A DNA stretch of 16,088 nucleotides, taken from Thermogutta sp. GTDB taxonomy: Bacteria; Planctomycetota; Planctomycetia; Pirellulales; Thermoguttaceae. The stretch lies in NCBI GenBank assembly GCA_012798155.1, contig JAAZNR010000771.1, positions 1-16,088 on the forward strand, read 5' to 3'. The notes beneath the pieces were generated by a model, which worked only from the letters and a program-made list of their open reading frames with translations, searched no databases and was not told the DNA's origin. Position numbers and translations under genes: made by a program. This document shows, in pieces, positions 6,394-15,005 of the stretch (position 1 is its first letter; every line of letters begins with the position of its first letter).

Positions 6394-9300
6394 TTGAAAA
6401 CGACTGTGCGCATCCTCACCGGCATGGCTGCCGTCGGCCTGGGGCTGCTGATGACGGCACCCTGGGCGGTCGGACAGGGACGGCCCGACTTCGGCACGAC
6501 GCAGCCTGCCCAAGACCCCGACGCCTTGCGTCGGCAGAGCGATGACCTGCTGAAGCGTGCCAAGCAAGCCATCGCCGAGAAGAATTACCAGGGCGCGGAA
6601 TTGCTGATCCGGCAGGCGGAAGCCTTGGGCGTCCCCTATCCGCCGCTGCACCTGGGAGACACGCCGAGCAAGGTTCGCCGGAGCTTGGATGCGGCTCGTT
6701 CGTCCGCCGGTGCTCCCGCTCCCAGCCAAACTCCCTTCGATGCCCGCGGAATGAGCGCCGACGATCCCAAGAGCCTCGCCAAGACGTATCTTCGCAACGG
6801 TCGGCTGGCGTTGGCGAAAGGGGATGTGCAGGACGCCGCGAACTGGTACCGTGCCGCGGTGAGCGTCCCGGCGGTGTTCTCGCCGGACGAGGATTCGCCG
6901 GCCAAGCTGGCCGACGATCTCCGCCGCATGGGTTACGATCCCGATGCGGGCAATGCGGCCGGCGGGCCGAACGGGGCGCCCATCACTCCCTTGCCGCCGG
7001 TGGGCCAGATGACTTCGATGACGCCGCCCGGCATTACTCCCGAGAGCAAATCACCCACCCAGAAGCAAAGCGACCAGTGGTTGCTGGAGGCCCGCCGGGC
7101 CTTGGCCCTGGGTGACGTCAAGACCGCTCAGCGCTACGCCGAGCAGATTCGCTCGCTGGGGTTGACGTACGGTCGCTTCGAGGACTCGCCGGAACGGATC
7201 GAGACGCTCATCCGGACTTATCAGGACCTCATGGCCCAAAAGGCCGAGCGCGGTCAAAGCGAAGGATGGCGCCGGCTGTACGCCAAGCTGCTGCTGGAGC
7301 AGGCGGACGGATTGCTTCGCTGGGGCGATCTCAACGAGGCCGAGCGTCTGGCACAGCACGCGGTTCAGCAAGGCGTCAACTTCAACCCCTTCGAACTTCG
7401 GCCGGAGACGATTCTCGATCGCGTCGCGGAGGAACGCCGCCGCCGCAGCCCGGTGAGCGCTCCGGACGCGGCCGCGACCGCCCCCGGTTATGCCATGGCG
7501 GCCAAGCAGCGTGCCGCCGATCTTCTGGCTCGTGCGCGGGCGGCGTTGAATGCCGGGGATTGGAGCACCGCCGAGACGTATGCCGTGCAGGCGGCTTCGT
7601 TCCAGCTTCCGGAGTCGGCCTTCGCCCCCAATGAGGACAGCCCCAGCCGTATGCTGGCCGCGGTGCAACAAGCCAAGTCGGCGGCGGGCGTGGTCCCGGC
7701 CGCTGCGCAGGGGGTGGTTCCGGCATCGGGAAACTACGGCGATCCCAACGTCGCGGCGGCCGCCGTGTACAACCCGGCCGCGGACTTCACCCGCAACGTA
7801 CCGGCCTCGGCGGTCCAACCGGGCCTTCCGGCAGGGCCGTTCCAAGCCGAAGCCGCCATTCCCGGCCGCGGCATGATGCTGGTCCGGCAGGCGGAGGAAG
7901 CCCTGCGGCGCAACGATGAAGCCGCCGCCATGGAGTATTTCCGCCAATCGACGGCCTACTTCGCGGAAATGGATCCGGTGATCGTGCAGCGGGTTCAAGA
8001 CGTGCTGCAACAATACGCCGCTCGAACGAGCTATCAGGCGGGCGGGCAGCCGTCGGAAATCGCGATGCAGCAGCAATTGGCGGCGCGGCAACTGTCCGCG
8101 GAATTGGCCCAGAAGGAATCCCAGGCCTTGAGCCTGCGGGACGCCGATCCGGACCGCAGCCGCCGCATTCTGGACGAGATGCGCGGGAAGATCCAGACGG
8201 CCTCGGTCGATCCCGCCGTGCGGGACCAGCTCCTGCGGCGCTTGGATGCCCGCTTGGCGGAAATCGATCGTTACGTCGAGCAGAACAAGCCGATCATCGA
8301 TCGCCGGCAGCAAAACGCCGAGGTCGAGGCGTCGGTCACGCAAGCCCGATTGGGAACGTTCGACAAGCAAAGCAAGCTGGCGGAGATGGTGCAAGAGTAC
8401 AACCAGCTCATCAGCCAGCAGCGATTCGCGGAGGCGGAAGTGGTGGCGAAACGAGCGGCCGAGCTTGACCCCGAGAACCCCGTCACCCAGCAGTTGGTTT
8501 TGAACGCCCGATTCATCCGCCAATACAGCGAGAACATGGCCGTCAAGGATCAAAAGGAGCAGGCCTTCCTCGCGACCTTGGCGTCGGTGGATCGTTCCTC
8601 CGTGCCGTTCGACGACTCCAATCCTTTCCTTCTGCCGGATGCCAAGGAGTGGAAGCAGTTGACGGATCGGCGGGCCAGGATGGCCGAAATCCGCCGGCAA
8701 CGCTCGGAAAAGGAACTGGAGATCGAACGCAAACTCTCCACCCCGGTGATGATGCAGTTCCAGTCGGCGCCGCTGTCGCGAGTGATCGAATACCTGGGCA
8801 AACTCGCCGACATCAACGTGCACATCGATCCGAACGGCTTGGCCACGGAAGGCGTCTCCACCGATGCTCCGGTGACCATCAATCTTTCCCAGGAAGTCTC
8901 GCTGAAGAGCGCGTTGAACCTGGTATTGCAGCCGTTGCACCTCTCCTACGTCATCCAGGACGACGTGCTGAAGATCACCAGCGAGCAGATGACGCGCGGC
9001 GTGGTCTACACCAGGGCGTACGACGTGGCCGATCTGGTCAACCCCATCCCGAACTTCATCCAAAGCGGGATGCCGCTGGACGCGGCCTACGCCAACGCCA
9101 TGCGTCAAGCGGGCGTGGCCTCGGCCGGGGCGACGCCGAATACCGTCCTCGCCTCGCGGGGCGGCGAACGCGTCTCGGCCGTCATCAACCCGGCGATTCT
9201 GGCTCAGATGTCGCAATCCACGGCCAACGCCCTGCCGGGCGGCGCGAACGTCCCGTTCGGAGCGGGCGCCGGCGGCATGGGCGGTGCCGCGCTGGCCGAC

Positions 9301-10527
9301 TTCGACAGCTTGATCGAGCTGATCTATACCACGGTCGACCCGACCAGTTGGGACGAACAGGGCGGCCCCGGCTCCATCTCGCCGTTCCCCACCAATCTCA
9401 GCCTGGTCATCAGCAACACCCAGGAAGTTCACGAACAAATCGCCGACTTGCTGGAGCAACTCCGAAGAATCCAGGACCTGCAAGTGACCGTCGAGATGCG
9501 ATTCATCACCCTGAATGACAACTTCTTCGAACGCATCGGCGTGGACTTCGATTTCGACGTCAATGACGAGATCGACGGTCGCTCGGGCGTGACGTTCGGT
9601 CAAGTCGTGACTCCGGCGGACCCGGCCAACGACGAGGCCGAAGTCCGCGACCTGACCGACAAGGATACCGGCAAGGGCATCACGGTGGGCCTCAGCACGC
9701 CGGTGGGCCTGGGTGCCCCGGCCAGCTTCAGCGCCGACCTCGACGTTCCGTTTCGGCAAGGCAGCTTCGCCTTGGCCACGCCGCAGTTCGGCGGTTATGA
9801 CGGCACCGCGGGCGCCCAACTGGGATTCGCGATCCTGAGCGAGATCGAGGCCTACTTCTTCATCGAAGCCGCGCAGGGCGATCGCCGTTCGAACGTCCTG
9901 CAAGCGCCCAAGGTGACGCTTTTCAACGGCCAGTACGCCTCGATTTCCGACCAGTCCACCAGCCCCTTCGTGATGGGGATCATTCCGGTGGTCGGCGACT
10001 TCGCGGCCGCTCAACAACCCGTGGTCGTGATGGTCTCCGAGGGCACCTTCCTCACGGTGCAAGCCGTGGTTTCCCAGGATCGGCGATTCGTTCGCATGAC
10101 CGTCATCCCGTACTTCGCCCGCATCCAGGATGTGAATCAGTTTACCTTCACCGGATCGGAGACGACGACCGAGACGACTTCGGCGGAAGGAAATCAGACC
10201 GAACCGAACGACTTCACCAAGAACAGCAATAACCGTACGACGACGCGGCAGGGCAGCACCGTCCAACTGCCCACCGTGGCGTCGGTCTCCGTCAACACGA
10301 CGGTCAACGTCCCGGACGGCGGTACGGTCCTGCTGGGCGGCATCAAGCGGCTGAGCGAAGGCCGCAACGAGTTCGGCGTGCCGATGCTCTCGAAGATCCC
10401 GTACGTCAACCGGCTCTTCAAGAACGCCAGCGTCGGCCGGGAAACGCAAAGCATGATGATGATGGTCACTCCGCGGATCATCATCCCCGAAGAAGAGGAA
10501 GAAAAGCTCGGCATCACCACGCCGTAG
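6394..10527 (+). CDS. Large secretin (GspD-like) with N-terminal helical repeat array
   Basis: A 1377-residue outer-membrane secretin that would form a ring-shaped channel. Order: signal peptide (about 1-28, ending AVGQG); six degenerate repeats of about 55 residues, TPR-like (about 47-103, 124-180, 226-280, 295-348, 372-430, 493-545), most ending in an EDSP-like motif; a Gln/Arg-rich helical region (555-720) with another TPR-like unit near 658-700; an N0/STN-like domain (781-865); a Gly/Ala-rich linker (about 905-968); an N1-like domain (968-1023); and the secretin domain (about 1028-1365). The last has VPDGGTVLLGGI (1306-1317) and GVPMLSKIPYVNRLF (1328-1342). The C-terminus is acidic (EEEEE). 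Typical T2SS GspD proteins are about 650-750 residues with N0-N3, so the length comes from the N-terminal array. No other secretion gene lies nearby. It could serve type II secretion or a pilus-like system in a planctomycete envelope. Confidence 0.92.
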   Translation: MKTTVRILTGMAAVGLGLLMTAPWAVGQGRPDFGTTQPAQDPDALRRQSDDLLKRAKQAIAEKNYQGAELLIRQAEALGVPYPPLHLGDTPSKVRRSLDAARSSAGAPAPSQTPFDARGMSADDPKSLAKTYLRNGRLALAKGDVQDAANWYRAAVSVPAVFSPDEDSPAKLADDLRRMGYDPDAGNAAGGPNGAPITPLPPVGQMTSMTPPGITPESKSPTQKQSDQWLLEARRALALGDVKTAQRYAEQIRSLGLTYGRFEDSPERIETLIRTYQDLMAQKAERGQSEGWRRLYAKLLLEQADGLLRWGDLNEAERLAQHAVQQGVNFNPFELRPETILDRVAEERRRRSPVSAPDAAATAPGYAMAAKQRAADLLARARAALNAGDWSTAETYAVQAASFQLPESAFAPNEDSPSRMLAAVQQAKSAAGVVPAAAQGVVPASGNYGDPNVAAAAVYNPAADFTRNVPASAVQPGLPAGPFQAEAAIPGRGMMLVRQAEEALRRNDEAAAMEYFRQSTAYFAEMDPVIVQRVQDVLQQYAARTSYQAGGQPSEIAMQQQLAARQLSAELAQKESQALSLRDADPDRSRRILDEMRGKIQTASVDPAVRDQLLRRLDARLAEIDRYVEQNKPIIDRRQQNAEVEASVTQARLGTFDKQSKLAEMVQEYNQLISQQRFAEAEVVAKRAAELDPENPVTQQLVLNARFIRQYSENMAVKDQKEQAFLATLASVDRSSVPFDDSNPFLLPDAKEWKQLTDRRARMAEIRRQRSEKELEIERKLSTPVMMQFQSAPLSRVIEYLGKLADINVHIDPNGLATEGVSTDAPVTINLSQEVSLKSALNLVLQPLHLSYVIQDDVLKITSEQMTRGVVYTRAYDVADLVNPIPNFIQSGMPLDAAYANAMRQAGVASAGATPNTVLASRGGERVSAVINPAILAQMSQSTANALPGGANVPFGAGAGGMGGAALADFDSLIELIYTTVDPTSWDEQGGPGSISPFPTNLSLVISNTQEVHEQIADLLEQLRRIQDLQVTVEMRFITLNDNFFERIGVDFDFDVNDEIDGRSGVTFGQVVTPADPANDEAEVRDLTDKDTGKGITVGLSTPVGLGAPASFSADLDVPFRQGSFALATPQFGGYDGTAGAQLGFAILSEIEAYFFIEAAQGDRRSNVLQAPKVTLFNGQYASISDQSTSPFVMGIIPVVGDFAAAQQPVVVMVSEGTFLTVQAVVSQDRRFVRMTVIPYFARIQDVNQFTFTGSETTTETTSAEGNQTEPNDFTKNSNNRTTTRQGSTVQLPTVASVSVNTTVNVPDGGTVLLGGIKRLSEGRNEFGVPMLSKIPYVNRLFKNASVGRETQSMMMMVTPRIIIPEEEEEKLGITTP

Positions 10528-10562
10528 ACGAAATCTGAATCCTTCCCACCCTCCCAGGTCTG

Positions 10563-10595
10563 GGGCCGCCGGTATCGTTACCGACGGCCCTTTTT
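10563..10595 (+). terminator. Rho-independent terminator after the secretin
   Basis: GGGCCG (10563-10568) pairs with CGGCCC (10585-10590). CGGTA (10570-10574) pairs with TACCG (10579-10583), with one mismatch between the two stems and a TCGT tetraloop. Five T follow (10591-10595). It sits 36 bp after the secretin stop, so that gene is probably transcribed alone. Confidence 0.9.
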
Positions 10596-10678
10596 GCTGC
10601 GCCGCGATGTCTGCTCCCTCGAATCCTCGGTGCATTTCAGACCGTGCGAGGAATCGGCCGCACGCCGCAGGGCCGCTC

Positions 10679-10706
10679 TTGTACGAGCCTAGAGCCGCGA
10701 TAGACT
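10679..10706 (+). promoter_or_regulatory. Weak promoter candidate for the FG-GAP protein
   Basis: TTGTAC (10679-10684) and TAGACT (10701-10706) are spaced by 16 bp and lie about 100 bp before the gene, downstream of the secretin terminator. Each hexamer is only a partial match (3 and 4 of 6). Confidence 0.27.
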
Positions 10707-10809
10707 GTGTTGGAGCGAAGGGACGGCACGACACGCCAAGCGCGTCCGAGCCTGCCGGGATCTGCGATTTCGGAATCGATTCGTGCCGCGACGGCCGCGA
10801 GGAACCGCC

Positions 10810-12108
10810 ATGCACCATCAAAAGCCTTTTCCACTGTCTTGCGGCGATGGAAGCGGCCGCGCCGTCGCATCAGCGCGGTTTCCGGGAACCGCCCGGCCCT
10901 TGATCGAGCCGCGATGCGTGACGCGCGTCCTCGGCCGGGCGGCGCTGGTGTGGCTCGCTTGGAGCTGCTTTGCGGGCGTCGCCGATTCCGATGAGCGAGT
11001 CTACGGCTCCTGGACGCTGAAAAGCAGTCGTTCGGGAGACTTTCCGCCGCCGAACGCGGGCGATCAACAAACGTGTTTGGTCGTCGCCGATTTCGACGGC
11101 GATTCGATCCTCGATTTTGCCGTGGGCGAGCGTACCCGAGCACCGGCCGTCGTGTGGTATCGATGGACCGGTACGACTTGGGAACGGCGCGTCATCGAGG
11201 CGGGGGCACTGCGGCCCGAGGCGGGAGGCGTTGCGGCCGATCTGGACGGGGACGGCGACGCCGATTTGATCTTGGGCCAAGACGCCTCCGGACCGGAGAT
11301 GTGGTGGTGGGAGAATCCGAGGCCCCATTTCGAAATGCCTTGGAAACGGCGGCTCATCAAGGTCGATGGGGGACGCAAACATCACGACCAGACGTTCGGA
11401 GACTTTACGGGCGACGGGCGTCCCGAGTTGTTGTCGTGGAATCAAGGCGCTAAGAGTCTTCTCATGCTTTCACCGCCGGACGACCCGCATGTGGAAACAC
11501 CCTGGCCCGCGCGGGTGATTGATCGTTGGCGGGACGGCCCGGAGTTGGAGGGTTTCCCTTCGCAGCCCGTGGACGTGGACGGCGACGGGGTGTCGGACAT
11601 CGTGGGCGGCGGGCGATGGTTGCGGTACCGCGGCGACGACGCCTTCGACTGCGAAATCATCGATGACCGCATGCGGTTTACCCAGTGCGCGGCCGGACAA
11701 TTGGTCGCGGGAGGACGGCCGGAAATTGTCTTCTCGCCGGGGGATACCGACGGGGAGGCCCGTTGGTACGAGTTCGACGGCAGAGGTTGGCAAGGCCATT
11801 CGCTGGGCGACGTGGTGCACGGCCACACGTGCGAGATCGCCGACCTTGATCGGGACGGCAACTTAGACATCTTGATCGGCGAAATGGGATCGCCCGGCGC
11901 CGGCGACCAGGCTCGCATCATGGTATGGCTCGGAGACGGCCGGGGAGGCTTCCGAAAGGAGATCGTCCGCACGGGCCAGGGCATCCATGAGGGCAGGCTT
12001 GCCGACGTCAACGGAGACGGACGCCTCGATATTCTCGTCAAACCCTACCACCACAACGCGCCGCTGATGGAGATTTTGCAAAACGGCGGTTATTCGAGAG
12101 CCGAATGA
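10810..12108 (+). CDS. Secreted FG-GAP/VCBS repeat protein
   Basis: A 432-residue exported protein with six beta-propeller-type repeats carrying calcium-binding-like motifs: DFDGDSILDF (94-103), DLDGDGDADL (144-153), DFTGDGRPEL (198-207), DVDGDGVSDI (255-264), DLDRDGNLDI (345-354) and DVNGDGRLDI (399-408). Such repeats resemble integrin alpha-chain blades and are common in planctomycete extracellular proteins; ligand and partners are unknown. The ATG at 10810 has GAGGA (10799-10803) 6 nt upstream, which is why it was chosen. It places about 40 residues before the hydrophobic core RAALVWLAWSCFAGVA (43-58). A GTG at 10918 would give a conventional short signal peptide and 396 residues but has no ribosome binding site. 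The gene stands alone between a terminator and a convergent operon. Family is confident, start uncertain. Confidence 0.85.
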   Translation: MHHQKPFPLSCGDGSGRAVASARFPGTARPLIEPRCVTRVLGRAALVWLAWSCFAGVADSDERVYGSWTLKSSRSGDFPPPNAGDQQTCLVVADFDGDSILDFAVGERTRAPAVVWYRWTGTTWERRVIEAGALRPEAGGVAADLDGDGDADLILGQDASGPEMWWWENPRPHFEMPWKRRLIKVDGGRKHHDQTFGDFTGDGRPELLSWNQGAKSLLMLSPPDDPHVETPWPARVIDRWRDGPELEGFPSQPVDVDGDGVSDIVGGGRWLRYRGDDAFDCEIIDDRMRFTQCAAGQLVAGGRPEIVFSPGDTDGEARWYEFDGRGWQGHSLGDVVHGHTCEIADLDRDGNLDILIGEMGSPGAGDQARIMVWLGDGRGGFRKEIVRTGQGIHEGRLADVNGDGRLDILVKPYHHNAPLMEILQNGGYSRAE

Positions 12109-12577
12109 CGGCCGAGATGTTCCGCCCGGTCACGTATGGATCGCCGAGGAAGTGTTTGGGCGTTTCCAACGACACTCGCCCGATCGCGTTGGAAGGCATT
12201 GTGGCGGCAATGGAAACCCGTAACCGGTTCAAAGAAGGCTTCATGCCTTTCGTATTTCGTTCCAACAAATGACCGAAATGCCTGTCGCCCCCGCCGGGCC
12301 TTCGCCTTCCGGTAGCGGAGAATTTGGGGTCGCAGGCGGCCCCATGGCGCCGACCGGTCGGGCGATTCGAGATGCGCCGATGTTTCATGCCGCCGGGGTG
12401 TGGGAAAGCCGACGCGGCGACAGGAAGGGCGGAACACGTTCCCAACCCCGCTCGCAGACAGGTTTTCGCTTTCGGCGAGCGTTCGGCCGCTGCATGCGAA
12501 AGAAATGCCCGCTCCGGCCTGAAGCGGGCGATGAGAACACCGAATCGGATTGGCAAACCAGCCCGGGTTAGTGTCGC
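12109..12577. other. Gene-free spacer between convergent transcription units
   Basis: About 470 bp without a credible gene. It contains TTCCAAC/GTTGGAA (12164-12170, 12188-12194), a small AAGGC/GCCTT hairpin (12235-12239, 12245-12249) that may slow plus-strand transcripts, and a 9-bp inverted pair CCTGTCGCC/GGCGACAGG (12281-12289, 12416-12424). The pair encloses the 12-bp palindrome CCGACCGGTCGG (12350-12361). No clear terminator for the FG-GAP gene is seen. The minus-strand terminator is listed separately. Confidence 0.55.
12499..12529 (-). terminator. Terminator of the hydrogenase operon
   Basis: Read on the minus strand, GCCCGCT and AGCGGGC (12523-12529 and 12507-12513) form a 7-bp stem with a 9-nt loop. 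It is followed by ATTTCTTT, a T-rich though interrupted tract. It begins 48 bp after the stop of the NuoE/HydC-like gene, the expected place for the operon end. Confidence 0.65.
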
Positions 12578-13150
12578 TCACGGGCTTGCCGATGGGCTCT
12601 TTTCCTCGCCTCGCTGCCGGGCCTTCTTGATGTACTGATCCAGAATGATGGGAATCCGGTCGGTCGTCATGGCGCCGTGCATGTCGTCATTGACGACCAT
12701 CACAGGCGCCAGGCTGCACGCGCCGAGGCAGCGGGCGCCCTCCAGGGTAAACATCCCGTCGCCCGTGGTTTCGCCGAAACGGATGCCCAGCTCGTCCGTC
12801 AGTTTTTCGGCCAGACGGTCCGCTCCCTTGACGTAGCAGGCCGTTCCCAGGCACAAATGGATGATAAACTTGCCCCGCGGCTGCAACCGGAAATAGTGAT
12901 AGAAACCGGCCACGCCGGACACTTTTGCAGCCGGCACTTGCAGCAGTTGGGCGACGGCGTCCAGTTGCGATTGGCCCAAATAGCCGAACTTGCCTTGCAC
13001 CCGATGGAGCACGGCGATCAGTTGGCTATGCGGATTTTCTTCCGCGCGGCATTGCTCGATGAAGGCGACCAGGTCTTCGCCGAGGACCCTTTCCGCAGCG
13101 GCTTTCACTTCGGCCCAATTGTCGGTGGAACAGGCGTGTTGGGAGTTCAT
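12578..13150 (-). CDS. hydC: NuoE/HydC-like [2Fe-2S] subunit of NAD(H)-linked hydrogenase
   Basis: A 190-residue thioredoxin-like ferredoxin subunit, homologous to NuoE and to the gamma subunits of trimeric [FeFe] hydrogenases (HydC, HndA). It carries electrons between the flavoprotein and the hydrogenase subunit in the cytoplasm. A helical N-terminal half contains the family stretch VQGKFGYLGQSQLDAVAQ (51-68). The four cluster ligands are C100 and C105 (CLGTAC) and C141 and C145 (CLGAC). The start at 13150 overlaps the hydA stop by 4 bp (ATGA) and has GAGG 6 nt upstream, so translation is coupled. The open frame extends further upstream inside hydA, but that part is shadow. The C-terminus is a short charged tail. 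Length and motifs are normal for the family. Confidence 0.93.
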   Translation of the reverse strand: MNSQHACSTDNWAEVKAAAERVLGEDLVAFIEQCRAEENPHSQLIAVLHRVQGKFGYLGQSQLDAVAQLLQVPAAKVSGVAGFYHYFRLQPRGKFIIHLCLGTACYVKGADRLAEKLTDELGIRFGETTGDGMFTLEGARCLGACSLAPVMVVNDDMHGAMTTDRIPIILDQYIKKARQRGEEKSPSASP

Positions 13151-14916
13151 CGGATACCTCGCGGCAACTTCGGGGAATAGTGAGTGTGCAGCAGTTGGTG
13201 CGCCCGTTCCGATCCCGGGCTGCCCAGGAACTTTTCGTAAATCTCCTCCAGGGCCGGGTTCTCGTACGATTCGCGGAGCTTTTTGGAGCCGTCGATGGCG
13301 TACAGCGCGGCGGCGCGTTTCTTGAGCAGTTGCGGATCCAAAATGTGATAATGGGGCGGAGGATAAGGCTGCCCGCCCCCTCCGATGCAACCGCCGGGGC
13401 AGGCCATCACTTCGATGACGTGGAAACTCTCCTTTCCCGCCGTGACCTTATCCAAAACCTGCTTGGCGTTGTTGAGTCCGTTGGCCACGGCGACGTGAAT
13501 GTTGCGTTCGCCGATGGCGACGTACGTTTCCCGAAGCCCCTCCACGGCCCGGACCTCCGTGAACTCCAGGCGTTCCGGCGGTTTGTCGGTGAGGATGTGA
13601 TAGGCCGCCCGAAGGGTAGCCTCCATCACGCCGCCGGTGGTGCCGAAGATGTCGCCCGCACCCGTCGCCAGTCCCAGCGGAGCGTCGAAATCGCCCTCGG
13701 GCAGGGAGCTGAATTCGATGCCGTAACACTTGATCATCCAGATCAATTCGCGCGTCGTCAGGACGGCGTCCGTGTAAGGCCGGCCGTTTTCCATCCTGTG
13801 TTCGGGCCGCTCTGCTTCGTACTTCTTGGCCACGCAGGGCATGACCGCGACCATGAACATTTTCTCGGGCGGGATTCCCTTTTGCTCCGCGTAGTAGGTC
13901 TTGGCCAGCGTCGAAAGCATGCTCATCGGCGATTTGCAGGTGGACGCATGCGGGATCAGCTCCGGATAAAACTTCTCCATGAAGTTGATCCAGCCGGGCG
14001 AGCAGGACGTAATCATCGGCAACGGCCCGCCGCTTTGCAGCCGGGTCAAAAACTCATGGGCCTCCTCGACGATCGTCAAGTCGGCGCCCAAGTCGGTATC
14101 GAACACGGCATCGAAGCCCAACAGCCGCAGGGCGGTGACCATCTTGCCCGTGCAGGGCGTTCCCGGCGGCAGGTCGAAGCCTTCTCCGATCGCCGCACGG
14201 ATGGACGGCGCCGTTTGGACCATGACGTGCATTTCCGGATCGGCCAAGGCCTTCCAGACCGCTTCGACGCCGGACTTTTCCAGGAAAGCCGCGGTCGGGC
14301 AGACATTGATGCACTGCCCGCATTGGATGCAGACCGAGTCGTCCATCTTGACCAGATGGGCGGGGCCGACCTGCGTGGTAAATCCCCGGCCGTGTTGGCT
14401 CAGGTTGTACACGCCCTGGATTTCGGCGCACACCCGAACGCAGCGGCCGCAGAGGATGCACTTGTTCGGGTTGCGGACCACGGCGCTGCTGCTGTCGTCG
14501 ATGGGAAAGTCCTTGCGTTGTCCCGCGAACAGCCGCTCCCGGACGCCCAGCGAATAGGCCAGATTCTGCAATTCGCAATTGCCGTCGCGATCGCAGGTCT
14601 GGCAATCCATGGGGTGGTTGTCGAGCAGCAGTTCCACGATATCGCGCCGTGCCTCGCGGATGGCCGGCGAGTTGGTCTTCACCGACATCCCCTCCCAAAC
14701 CGGGGTGCTGCACGAGGCCGTGTACGCTCCCATCCCCTCCACTTCCACGATGCAAACGCGGCACGATCCCGCCAGGCTCAGATCGGGGTGGTAACACAAG
14801 CGCGGAATGCGGATGCCGAGCTTTTCGGCCGCCTGCATGACGGTGGTTCCCTCGGGCACGGTCAGCGGCGTACCGTCAATGGTGATGTTGATCTGTTTCT
14901 TGCGTTTGCGAATCAT
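13147..14916 (-). CDS. hydA: [FeFe] hydrogenase catalytic subunit, NAD(H)-linked M3 type
   Basis: A 589-residue cytoplasmic hydrogenase that interconverts protons and H2 at the H-cluster. From the N-terminus: plant-type [2Fe-2S] (C41, C52, C55, C69); His-ligated [4Fe-4S] (H101, C105, C108, C114); two ferredoxin-type [4Fe-4S] motifs (C153-C163 and C196-C206); then the H domain. H-domain motifs are L1 TSCSPGW (303-309), L2 MPCVAKKYE (359-367) and L3 EVMACPGGCIGGGGQP (502-517). The Fe-hydrogenase small-subunit-like helical domain ends the protein. L1 departs from the textbook TSCCPxW: the second Cys, normally a cubane ligand, is Ser306. No extra C-terminal [2Fe-2S] domain of the kind I recall for Thermotoga maritima HydA is present. 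ATG at 14916 is preferred; TTG at 14922, 5 nt after AGGGA, is possible. The gene sits between HydB- and HydC-like genes. Maturation genes hydEFG are not in the window. Confidence 0.95.
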   Translation of the reverse strand: MIRKRKKQINITIDGTPLTVPEGTTVMQAAEKLGIRIPRLCYHPDLSLAGSCRVCIVEVEGMGAYTASCSTPVWEGMSVKTNSPAIREARRDIVELLLDNHPMDCQTCDRDGNCELQNLAYSLGVRERLFAGQRKDFPIDDSSSAVVRNPNKCILCGRCVRVCAEIQGVYNLSQHGRGFTTQVGPAHLVKMDDSVCIQCGQCINVCPTAAFLEKSGVEAVWKALADPEMHVMVQTAPSIRAAIGEGFDLPPGTPCTGKMVTALRLLGFDAVFDTDLGADLTIVEEAHEFLTRLQSGGPLPMITSCSPGWINFMEKFYPELIPHASTCKSPMSMLSTLAKTYYAEQKGIPPEKMFMVAVMPCVAKKYEAERPEHRMENGRPYTDAVLTTRELIWMIKCYGIEFSSLPEGDFDAPLGLATGAGDIFGTTGGVMEATLRAAYHILTDKPPERLEFTEVRAVEGLRETYVAIGERNIHVAVANGLNNAKQVLDKVTAGKESFHVIEVMACPGGCIGGGGQPYPPPHYHILDPQLLKKRAAALYAIDGSKKLRESYENPALEEIYEKFLGSPGSERAHQLLHTHYSPKLPRGIR

Positions 14917-14962
14917 GGTCAAGGCTTTCCCTGGACTGCCCGATTGTCACCGGCTATTCCCC

Positions 14963-14991
14963 GCGGGTTCCTCTTACACGGTCGAACCCGC
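14963..14991 (-). other. Hairpin in the hydB-hydA intergenic gap
   Basis: GCGGGTT (14963-14969) and AACCCGC (14985-14991) form a perfect 7-bp stem with a 15-nt loop inside the 89-bp gap between the HydB-like stop and the hydA start. No T tract follows on the minus strand, so it is more likely an RNA processing or stabilising structure than a terminator. Confidence 0.45.
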
Positions 14992-15005
14992 CGCCGCGAC
15001 TCCCG

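Noticed and set aside
7051..10821. A 1256-codon open frame on the minus strand opposite the secretin
   Set aside because: It mirrors the GC-rich codon pattern of the secretin, is His/Arg/Gly-rich without domains, and has no ribosome binding site. The plus-strand frame has clear secretin motifs.
13151..13390. N-terminal extension of the HydC-like protein
   Set aside because: It lies within the hydA coding sequence and is Arg/Pro-rich. The start at 13150 has GAGG at 6 nt and matches the family N-terminus.
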